From an uncultured Algibacter sp. (lineage in GTDB: Bacteria; Bacteroidota; Bacteroidia; Flavobacteriales; Flavobacteriaceae), in the NCBI GenBank assembly GCA_938003745.1, contig CALKXS010000135.1, positions 1 to 47,360 of the forward strand: a stretch of 47,360 bases of DNA. The letters run 5' to 3'. Under the pieces are notes generated by a model. That model had not been told where the DNA came from and did not search any database. It worked only from the letters and a program-made list of their open reading frames with translations. Positions 39,630-47,360 of the stretch are shown here, piece after piece. The translations under genes were made by a program, and so were the position numbers. Position 1 is the first letter of the stretch; each line of letters opens with the position of its first letter.

Positions 39630-39828
39630 CGGGTTAAGGATTGATGCGACATCCTTTAAAAAAAATAGAAACGTCATTGCGAGGTAAATTTTTCTTTACC
39701 GAAGCAATCTGCTAATCGATAAAAAGATTACAACGTCGTCTCCCTCCTCGTAATAACGAGTACGGACCTTTAAAAAGATATAGCGGAAAGCCTGACCTTA
39801 GGTTGTCAGAGCAACGTAAGGTAACCCA
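39630..39828 (+). repeat. Interspersed palindromic element, copy 3
   Basis: CGGGTTAAGGATTGATGCGACATCCTTT ... AAAGATATAGCGGAAAGCCTGACCTTAGGTTG tcagag CAACGTAAGGTAACCC. Confidence 0.75.
39673..39762. repeat. CGTCATTGCGAG-type repeat nested in copy 3
   Basis: CGTCATTGCGAGG...GAAGCAATCTGCTAATCG...AGATTACAACGTCGTCTCCCTCCTCGTAATAACGAG. Confidence 0.8.
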
Positions 39829-39839
39829 CAACCAAATAT

Positions 39840-40571
39840 ATGAGCAACAATACTACAGAGTGGTTTTCGTCGTGGTTTGACACACCGTTTTACCATATTT
39901 TATACAAAGACAGAGATGATACGGAAGCGCAGGCTTTTATGGACACACTTACTAATTACTTAAACTTACCAGAACATGGTAAGGTTTTAGATTTGGCTTG
40001 TGGTAAAGGTAGACATGCTCGCTATTTGAATAAAATTGGTTATGATGTTATAGGTGTAGACTTGAGCGAAAACAGTATTAAATTTGCTAAGCATTTTGAA
40101 AATCATACCTTAACCTTTGATGAGCATAACATGTGTTTACCGTATAAAAGTAAGTTTGACGCTGTTTTTAACTTGTTTACTAGTTTTGGCTATTTTGATA
40201 ATGATGAAGATAACTTAAAAACGATTAAGTCTATTAAGGCAAATTTAAACGAATTTGGTTTTGGTGTTATTGATTTTATGAATAGTGAGTTTGTTATTGA
40301 TAATTTAGTTGCCGAGGAGGTTAAAACGGTTGATGATATTACTTTTAACCTAAAACGCTATACTAGAGCAAGTTATGTTTTTAAAGAAATAAGTTTTAAG
40401 GTTGATGGTAAGGCTTATAATTATCAAGAACGCGTAAGAGGGTTTACTTTAAAAGATTTTCAGGCGCTTTTTGAACAAGCTGATGTATATTTGTTAGATG
40501 TTTTTGGCGATTACAAGTTAAATAAATTTAATGCTAAAACATCTGAACGTTTAGTGATGATTTTTAAATAG
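39840..40571 (+). CDS. Class I SAM-dependent methyltransferase
   Basis: KVLDLACGKGRHARYLNKIGYDVIGVDLSENSI. Confidence 0.9.
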   Translation: MSNNTTEWFSSWFDTPFYHILYKDRDDTEAQAFMDTLTNYLNLPEHGKVLDLACGKGRHARYLNKIGYDVIGVDLSENSIKFAKHFENHTLTFDEHNMCLPYKSKFDAVFNLFTSFGYFDNDEDNLKTIKSIKANLNEFGFGVIDFMNSEFVIDNLVAEEVKTVDDITFNLKRYTRASYVFKEISFKVDGKAYNYQERVRGFTLKDFQALFEQADVYLLDVFGDYKLNKFNAKTSERLVMIFK

Positions 40572-40644
40572 GATAGGTAGATAATCAACTTTTAAGCATT
40601 ACCACTGTTTCGGAAATTGTTTTAAATAGAATATTAGTTATTAA

Positions 40645-41319
40645 ATGAATAAGTTTTTTTTTCCTATATATGCTGTAATTCTAGGTGTTATTATTACCTA
40701 TTTTACTAAAAATAAGAAGTCTTTAAACACGAAGCTTCTACTTTCGTTTAGTGGTGCTTTTTTACTAGCATTAACACTTTTTGAATTATTACCTGAAGTT
40801 TATGAGCATTTGGATGCCAAAATTACTGGTGTTTTTATTATGTCTGGTATTATGTTGCAAATTATTTTAGAATTATTCTCTAAGGGTGCAGAACACGGTC
40901 ATGTGCATGTGCATAAAAAAGAAACTGCTTTCCCTTGGTTGTTATTTATTAGTTTGTGTATTCATAGCTTTTTAGAAGGTTTCCCTATTAACAACCATAA
41001 TGATATGCTTTATGGGGTTTTAATTCATAAAATTCCTATTGCAACGATAGTAAGTGTCTTTTTATTTAAAAGCAATTACACTAAGCTACAAATTACAGGG
41101 TTTTTAATATTATTTGCTATAATGACACCGCTTGGAACTTTAGTTTCTAGTACTGTAGAATTAACAGAGCATGTAGCACATGCTATTAACGCTGTAGTAA
41201 TTGGTATATTTTTCCATATTGCAACCACCATTTTATTTGAAAGTGGCGACGGGCATAAATTTAATTTATCAAAATTTATTTCTATTATTTTAGGTGTTGG
41301 TATTGCTTATTTAATTTAG
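40645..41319 (+). CDS. ZIP family metal transporter
   Basis: HSFLEGFPI, VLIHKIPIATI, multiple TM helices, His-rich loop GAEHGHVHVHKK. Confidence 0.88.
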   Translation: MNKFFFPIYAVILGVIITYFTKNKKSLNTKLLLSFSGAFLLALTLFELLPEVYEHLDAKITGVFIMSGIMLQIILELFSKGAEHGHVHVHKKETAFPWLLFISLCIHSFLEGFPINNHNDMLYGVLIHKIPIATIVSVFLFKSNYTKLQITGFLILFAIMTPLGTLVSSTVELTEHVAHAINAVVIGIFFHIATTILFESGDGHKFNLSKFISIILGVGIAYLI

Positions 41320-41427
41320 ATAATTGTTATTAATTATTGGCAATTTGTTCCTATAAATATAATTGTATTCCGTAAAATAATAACTAAAATCATTAACCTA
41401 GAAACAAACAATTATTAACCAATAAGC

Positions 41428-41856
41428 ATGTTTAGTAAAGATGAATCAAGATTATTAAGAGAAGAATTTTGGACGAATTTTGGGAAGTCATTTCCACGGA
41501 AATGGGTTTTATATAACACCAAACTAAAAGGGTTTAGTTTTAAATTTTATTTTGATAATAAAACCGCTATGGTTGTGCTTGATCTTGAAGACGACTTGGA
41601 ACACCGCATTAAATATTGGGAAAAACTTGAGGCTTTAAAATCTATTTTACTAGATGAATACTTGCCAAAAGCTATTTATCACGAAGAATACCTTTTAGAT
41701 AATGAAAAAGAAATTTCTAGAGTATTAGTACAAATAGACAGCAAAGTGTCTATTCATAACAAAAATTCCTGGCGAGATGTTATGGAGTTTTTTAATATAC
41801 ATATGAATTTGTTTGAAACTTTTTTTGAGGAATATAGAGATGTTATTGAGGGGTAG
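41428..41856 (+). CDS. DUF4268 domain protein
   Basis: FWTNFGKSFPRKWVLYNTKLKGFSFKFYFDNKTAMVVLDLE. Confidence 0.82.
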   Translation: MFSKDESRLLREEFWTNFGKSFPRKWVLYNTKLKGFSFKFYFDNKTAMVVLDLEDDLEHRIKYWEKLEALKSILLDEYLPKAIYHEEYLLDNEKEISRVLVQIDSKVSIHNKNSWRDVMEFFNIHMNLFETFFEEYRDVIEG

Positions 41857-41892
41857 CTATTTCTTACTCACACATTAACACAGTAGCTTTTA

Positions 41893-42336
41893 TATAGACT
41901 TCTCCATTTGATAATCGTTCATTAGATAACCACCACCAATATTTTTAACCAAGGAACGCACATTAACAAAACCTAATTTTTCATAGGCTCCAATAGTATT
42001 CGTATTGTTTTGTTTACTGTTAGTATGATAGTTTTTAATTGGTATGCTCTTACTTTGTCTTTAATAAATCGTATTGCTGCTTTTCCTATCTTTTTCCTAC
42101 GATAATCACTCAGCATATATATTTTGCTTAAAAACAACTAATCTCTTTCTTTTTTAATAGAAATGTAGCCAACAGATATTTCATTATACGCTAATACAAA
42201 ATATTCAAAACCGTCTTCTTCCACTTGTTTTGAAATAACTGTAGCTGATTGATATTTATTTCACTTATCCAATACCTTCAATTGAAATATAATGTTTGCG
42301 TCAAATAACTTAACTGCTAAAAAAAGCTATAGTAAT
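41893..42336 (-). pseudogene. GNAT acetyltransferase, disrupted
   Basis: Minus frame: VLDK*NKYQSATVISKQVEEDGFEYFVLAYNEISVGYISIKKERD*LFLSKIYMLSDYRRKKIGKAAIRFIKDKVRAYQLKTIILTVNK then frameshift into KIRFC-type C-terminus. Confidence 0.75.
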
Positions 42337-42481
42337 AATAATTGTCTAAGTCTTATTGTTATAATTATAAGTTAGGTTTGGCTTGGTTCTTTCTATTTTT
42401 TTAAGAGTGTCTCATGTTATGTTTGAGTTTCCTCTAAATATTATTACTATTAGAAATTTAATTTATAGTATTTATTTTATT

Positions 42482-43383
42482 GAAGTGGTTTAAACTTTTT
42501 GAGAATACAAAATGGATTGTAGATATTTGTGTTTCTAAATATAAAATACTAAACTACAAACCAATGCGTACTCAGTACTTGATAAAAATACGATAGAAAT
42601 GGAAATTGTTCCTTATATTCCTAAAGCCAAGAGAGGTTTTCTTTAAGTGTTCCATTAGTAGAGCTCTTAAATGCTATACTTTATAAACTAAAGACTGGTA
42701 CCCAATGGAAGTTTTTACCTGTACAAGCACTTTTTTCAGGATTATCATTAAGTTGGCAATCGGTCTATTATCATTTTAGAAAATGGTGTTTATCTGATGT
42801 ATGGCAAAATACTTGGGAGGAACTTTTACACAAATATGGCAAAGATTTCGATTTATCTAGTGTTGACCTTGACGGGAGTCACACTCCTGCTATAGGAGCA
42901 GATCAGCAAGTTGAGTATCAGGCTAGGAAAAAGTGAAAGACCACCAATGCATTCTACATTACTGATAGACAAGGCTTACCTCTTACCATGTCAAAAATTA
43001 TAGCTGGCAACCATAATGATCTTTATAATATAGAAGTACAATTTGAAGTTGTAACAGCAATACTCGAAAAAGCAGAGATTCCAATAGACAGGGTGTTTTT
43101 AAGTGCTCATGCAGGATTTGATGCTAAGAGTTTTAGATAATCATGTTCAAAAAAGGACGTCAATGCTAATATCTGTTTCAATAAACGCAATGGGAAGGTT
43201 GATAGAGATGAATATTTAAACAAAGAACTCTATGAACAAAGATACGCCGTAGAAAAAACGAACGCTTGGATGGACAGTTATAGATCACTACTCAATAGGT
43301 TTGATACTACAATAGAAAGCCAAAAAGGACTTAATTTACTAAAAATCAACACTATATATCTAAAAAAAAGTTTAAACAATTTC
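42482..43383 (+). mobile_element. IS5-like element remnant with terminal inverted repeats
   Basis: Transposase fragments LSLSVPLVELLNAILYKLKTGTQWKFLPVQALFSG...DLSSVDLDGSHTPAIGADQQVEYQARKK*KTTNAFYITDRQGLPLTMSKIIAGNHNDLYNIE...NKRNGKVDRDEYLNKELYEQRYAVEKTNAWMDSYRSLLNRFDTT; IRs gaagtggtttaaacttttt / aaaaaagtttaaacaatttc. Confidence 0.82.
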
Positions 43384-43392
43384 ATTGAATAA

Positions 43393-43422
43393 AAAAAAGC
43401 CTCAAAAAGAGGCTTGAATTAA
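43393..43422. terminator. Intrinsic terminator
   Basis: AAAAAAAAGCCTCaaaaaGAGGCTTgaatt downstream of the M42 gene. Confidence 0.6.
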
Positions 43423-43475
43423 TTTTTAAAAATTCCTCGACTATTTTAAGTTTCATAGAAAGAAATTTACAAAGT

Positions 43476-44564
43476 TTATTTAAAATAACTAAAAGTTTCG
43501 CCATCTTCTATTTTGAGAAGTGCTTCGTAAATAAGTTTAATAACATTTTCTACATCGTCTCTATGTACCATCTCTACAGTAGTATGCATATAACGCAATG
43601 GTAATGAAATTAAAGCACTAGCAACACCACCATTACTGTAAGCAAAGGCATCGGTATCAGTTCCTGTAGCACGAGATAACGCAGAACGTTGGAAAGGGAT
43701 TTTCTTTTCATTAGCCGTATCTGTAATTAAATCACGTAATTTCTGTTGTATCGCTGGAGCGTATGCAACAACAGGACCAGCACCAATTTCTAAATGACCG
43801 TTAGTCTTCTTTTCAATCATTGGAGTTGTTGTATCATGCGTTACATCTGTAACAATGGCAACGTTTGGTTTAATTGTTTCCGTAATCATTTCGGCACCAC
43901 GTAAACCAATTTCTTCTTGTACTGCGTTTGTAATGTAAAGTCCAAAAGGTAATTCTTTTTTGTTCTCTTTTAATAAACGAGCAACTTCGGCAATCATAAA
44001 ACCACCCATACGGTTGTCTAATGCACGACAAACAAATTTATCTCCGTTTAAAATGTGAAATTCATCTGGGTATGTAATAACACAACCAACATGCACACCT
44101 AGTTTTTCAACCTCTTCTTTCGTTTTACAACCACAGTCAATAAAAATATTGTCTGGTTTTGGCGCTTCTTCCTTTACACGACTACGTGTATGTATTGCTG
44201 GCCAACCAAAAACACCTTTTACAATACCGTTTTTAGTGTGGATGTTTACAATTTTGCTTGGTGCTATTTGATGATCACTACCGCCATTTCTAATCACGTA
44301 AATAAGTCCGTTATCACTTATATAATTCACATACCATGAAATTTCATCGGCATGCCCTTCAATAACTACTTTATATTTTGCTTTTGGGTTAATAACCCCA
44401 ACAGCAGTACCATATGTGTCTGTAATAAATTCGTCTACATACGGTTTTAAATAATCCATCCAAAGCTTTTGCCCTTCCCATTCATATCCTGTTGGTGCTG
44501 CATTATTTAAATATTTCTCTAAAAAGTCCATAGACTTTTTGTTAAGTATGCTTTTCTCTGCCAT
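43476..44564 (-). CDS. M42 family metallopeptidase
   Basis: VIEGHADEISWYV, CRALDNRMGG, AVQEEIGLRGA, SRATGTDTDAFA. Confidence 0.93.
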   Translation of the reverse strand: MAEKSILNKKSMDFLEKYLNNAAPTGYEWEGQKLWMDYLKPYVDEFITDTYGTAVGVINPKAKYKVVIEGHADEISWYVNYISDNGLIYVIRNGGSDHQIAPSKIVNIHTKNGIVKGVFGWPAIHTRSRVKEEAPKPDNIFIDCGCKTKEEVEKLGVHVGCVITYPDEFHILNGDKFVCRALDNRMGGFMIAEVARLLKENKKELPFGLYITNAVQEEIGLRGAEMITETIKPNVAIVTDVTHDTTTPMIEKKTNGHLEIGAGPVVAYAPAIQQKLRDLITDTANEKKIPFQRSALSRATGTDTDAFAYSNGGVASALISLPLRYMHTTVEMVHRDDVENVIKLIYEALLKIEDGETFSYFK

Positions 44565-44679
44565 GTTTTAAAATTTTCAACTAAAATAATAATATAAATA
44601 GAAATAACAGGTTAAAATAAATGTTTTAGAGCTTCTAAATTATTAATTTTGGAAAGATAATTGCTCTGCAAATTTATAG

Positions 44680-45363
44680 ATGAACTTTTTAAGATACATA
44701 TTCATTCTTTTTCCTTTTTTTGCGTTCGCTCAAATAAGTGACACAGTTGTAGATTCTACACAAGTGGAATATATTATTGTAGCTGGAGATTCTGTACCTA
44801 GAACATCAATAGATTTAGATGAAGTTATGTTATTACATAAACTTAAATTTAAGAATAGGAAAGAGCGTGTTAGATACTTGATTTTACGCAGAAAAACACT
44901 GAAAGTATACCCATATGCAAAAATGGCTGCAGATCGCTTAGATTCACTTACCAAGCATTTAGCAACACTAACTAGAAATCGAGATAAGAAACGATATACT
45001 AAAAAAATTCAGAAATATATTGAAGATGAGTTTTCAAAAAAGCTAAAAAAAATGTCACGTACAGAAGGGCAAATTTTAGTAAAGTTAGTGCATAGACAAA
45101 CTGGAAGAACAACTTTTGATTTGGTTAAAGAGTTACGTAACGGTTGGAGAGCCTTTTGGTACAATACAACAGCAAGTATGTTTGATATTTCTTTAAAACG
45201 CGAGTTTGACCCTTTAAACGTTGAAGAAGATTATTTAATTGAAGATATCTTACAACGAAATTTTCAAAGCGGATTACTAGTGAATCAAAAATCGGCTATT
45301 CCTTTTGATTTTTATGATTTAACCGATAAATGGGTACATCAAAAAACACCAAAAGATGAGTGA
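44680..45363 (+). CDS. DUF4294 secreted protein
   Basis: YPYAKMAADRLDSLTKHLATLTRNRDKKRYTKKIQKYIEDEFSKKLKKMSRTEGQILVKLVHRQTG. Confidence 0.82.
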   Translation: MNFLRYIFILFPFFAFAQISDTVVDSTQVEYIIVAGDSVPRTSIDLDEVMLLHKLKFKNRKERVRYLILRRKTLKVYPYAKMAADRLDSLTKHLATLTRNRDKKRYTKKIQKYIEDEFSKKLKKMSRTEGQILVKLVHRQTGRTTFDLVKELRNGWRAFWYNTTASMFDISLKREFDPLNVEEDYLIEDILQRNFQSGLLVNQKSAIPFDFYDLTDKWVHQKTPKDE

Positions 45364-46008
45364 TAACATTCAATCTCCTTTTGAAGAAAAGTTAAATGCA
45401 GGATCTCATGTTATTAGTGCTTTATTGAGTACAACGGGGCTTGTTTTACTTATTGTTTTTAATTCTAGTAAGACAATTTGGAGCCTTTTAGTGTTATTGT
45501 TTACGGTATATCTATTTATTGTATTATTTACCGCGTCTACTTTATATCATGTCGTTAAGGATGGAAAAAGGAAACACTATTACAGGATTCTAGATCATAT
45601 TAGTATTTACGTACTTATAGCCGGAACGTACACCCCAGTTTCATTAATTACACTTACTAATAGTTTAGGATGGGTTTTACTTTTGGTAGTATGAGTATTG
45701 CTATTTCTGGAGTTTCTTTAAAGCTGTTTCTTATAGTCAGATTTTAATTTTCTTACACGTTCTTATACCTAGTAACCGTGTGACTTATTGTTTTTGATTT
45801 CACAAATTTATCAAAAACCATTGATTCCAATGGTATTTTATTACTCTTTTCTGGCGGTTCATCATACACCATAGGTATTCTTTTTTATGCCATTCACAAA
45901 ATACCTTATAATCATGTTATTTGGCACCCTTTTGCTTTAGCAGGCGCTATATTCCATTTTTTAATGATTTTTTTATATAATTTAAAATACATTTATAGAG
46001 CCCAGTAG
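45356..46008 (+). pseudogene. Hemolysin III / TrhA family membrane protein, disrupted
   Basis: N-terminal ORF 45356-45694 then, after a 1-nt loss at a tgg (W) codon, SIAISGVSLKLFLIVRF*FSYTFLYLVTV*LIVFDFTNLSKTIDSNGILLLFSGGSSYTIGILFYAIHKIPYNHVIWHPFALAGAIFHFLMIFLYNLKYIYRAQ*; stops at 45745 TAA, 45781 TGA. Confidence 0.88.
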
Positions 46009-46029
46009 TTAAATTGGTATCTTAATGTC

Positions 46030-46925
46030 TAACAAAGATATTAAATTATGTATATATTTAAAAGTCAAAATCTTCTAGAGTTCTCTTATCGCTTTAAAGT
46101 AGATGAAGATTGTAAGGAATATATAGCTCTACTTAAAGCTAAAATACCATTTAAGTATACTAGATGTAATCATAGAGATTGCCAAACACGTACTGATTTT
46201 TCTAGGCAATGTAATATTTGTATATATACTGAATCGGCAACAGTAGAAACCTTATTTCGTAAGGTTAAATATGGTGTAAGAAAAGCCTTTTTTATCTGTT
46301 TTGAGATGTCTACACCCCAAAAAGCCTATCAGCAAGTTATATAGGGTTTCCATACGGAGTAACATAAAACAGCTAGATTTTTCATGTTAAAAGTTAGATA
46401 AGCTATTTCTTCAGGCAGAACTCATCCAATGAATGTCGACATTCATGTAGATGAATTTATAATAGGAGGTAAAGAACAAACAAAAGTAGAACGAAGCTAT
46501 GTACCAAGAAAAAGAAAACCGTTACAGCAGTTCAACTTACTCGGGATGGAAAGGCAAAAAGAATGTATGCCATAAAAATAGATAATTTCTCAGCGCAATC
46601 ATTGCAATATATTTTACCAATCTTATTAGTTTAAACACAGAAATTACAGCAGATAAATGGAGAGGTCATCATCTTATTTCAAAGGCTTACAATATCACTC
46701 AAATAAAAAGTAATAGAGGGCTAAATTTTAAAGCACACCATGATACATCAAGTGAAATCATGGCTAATAATAACTTATTCTTGGGTTAGTGGTAACAATT
46801 TAAACAGGTATTTCAATAAATTTTGTTTTAGAGTCAATAGATAACAAAGTAAAGCTACAATATTTAATAACTAAAATGGTTGAAGCACAAAAAATTTATC
46901 AAAATGAATTAATAAATAATTAACT
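46030..46925 (+). pseudogene. IS1595-family transposase, degenerate
   Basis: CNHRDCQTRTDFSRQCNICIYTESATVETLFRKVKYGVRKAFFICFEMSTPQKAYQQVI*GFHTE*HKTARFFMLKVR*AISSGRTHPMNVDIHVDEFIIGGKEQTKVERSY...SAQSLQYI...TMIHQVKSW...YSWVSGNNLNRYFNKFCFRVNR. Confidence 0.82.
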
Positions 46926-47008
46926 ACTAAATTCTATACATTGGTGGATTCAAGTCATAAACGCAACACTAGGATACTATCCTATAAAGTGTCTAAGTTT
47001 AAAATATA

Positions 47009-47040
47009 GAGGGTTTAACTTTCTTAAAGTTGAACCCTCT
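47009..47040. terminator. Hairpin / terminator-like palindrome
   Basis: AGAGGGTTTAACTTtctTAAAGTTGAACCCTCT. Confidence 0.6.
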
Positions 47041-47042
47041 TA

Positions 47043-47135
47043 TCAAATTTGGATGGATTTCAGAAAAGAGGTTAATTCTTCTCCTATTTTGAATTGTTTT
47101 AAAAAATCGTCGTCTAAAAATTTTTCGCTGTTCAT
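47043..47135 (-). pseudogene. IS256-family transposase N-terminal stub
   Basis: MNSEKFLDDDFLKQFKIGEELTSFLKSIQI*; matches the characteristic N-terminus of flavobacterial IS256 transposases, truncated after ~30 codons. Confidence 0.65.
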
Positions 47136-47162
47136 AATATGTAAAATTTAAAATTAATCAAA

Positions 47163-47192
47163 AAAATATCTGGGGCATGCCCCAGATATTTT
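47163..47192. terminator. Perfect 30-nt palindrome downstream of the IS30 transposase end
   Basis: AAAATATCTGGGGCATGCCCCAGATATTTT. Confidence 0.6.
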
Positions 47193-47209
47193 AAACTTTA
47201 CACACTTGG

Positions 47210-47360
47210 TGAGATACTGCCAACACTAGAGTTTTGAATTATAAATTCATTAAACTTTTCATTAGGTGTTAAGAAGTTATATCTTTTTCTGGGTCTATTA
47301 TTTAATTTTTCAACGGCATCATTTACCTGTTGGATTTTGATGTTATCAAAGTTAGATTTT
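47210..47360 (-). mobile_element. IS30-family transposase C-terminus (continues beyond window)
   Basis: Minus frame KSNFDNIKIQQVNDAVEKLNNRPRKRYNFLTPNEKFNEFIIQNSSVGSISPSV*. Confidence 0.85.

Noticed and set aside
1-47360. CRISPR arrays, tRNA or rRNA genes
   Set aside because: No regularly spaced direct repeats and no tRNA/rRNA signatures noticed; a tRNAscan/CRT run would be needed to be certain.

Overview
AT-rich chromosomal window from a Bacteroidota, most likely Flavobacteriaceae (judged from family content, gene neighbourhoods such as zapA/6S-Flavo/rny and rlmD/DUF6452/DUF6048, and TAnnTTTG-type promoters). Most of it is ordinary housekeeping: msrB, NDH-2, lpdA, aroQ, xerD, a PAS histidine kinase, rny, 6S-Flavo RNA, zapA, M23 peptidase, TonB receptor, cysteine desulfurase, rlmD, pcm, hbd, a YggS-type PLP protein, miaA, osmC-like, alkB, THUMP methyltransferase, ZIP transporter, M42 peptidase. 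Three things stand out. (1) A compact accessory module at about 35.4-38.25 kb, between alkB and the THUMP methyltransferase: a stand-alone receiver protein, a divergent histidine kinase with an unusual N-terminus, a possible 49-aa linking ORF, and a helical/membrane protein. It is the best candidate here for an undescribed signalling or defence system. (2) An unusually high load of decayed genes whose protein homology is still readable across in-frame stops or small frameshifts: DUF1572/DinB-like, two outer-membrane proteins, rocD, an ECF sigma factor plus its DUF6768 partner, DUF3857, an Ada-type Zn-domain gene, GNAT and hemolysin III. Two conserved genes (exonuclease/GIY-YIG and miaA) lack any ATG/GTG/TTG start at their conserved N-terminus. 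(3) Three diverged copies of an interspersed palindromic element, one carrying a nested CGTCATTGCGAG-type repeat, and IS remnants of four families (IS30, IS5-like, IS1595, IS256), including near-identical IS30 ends in opposite orientation at the two window edges. All family names are from sequence recognition without database searches.
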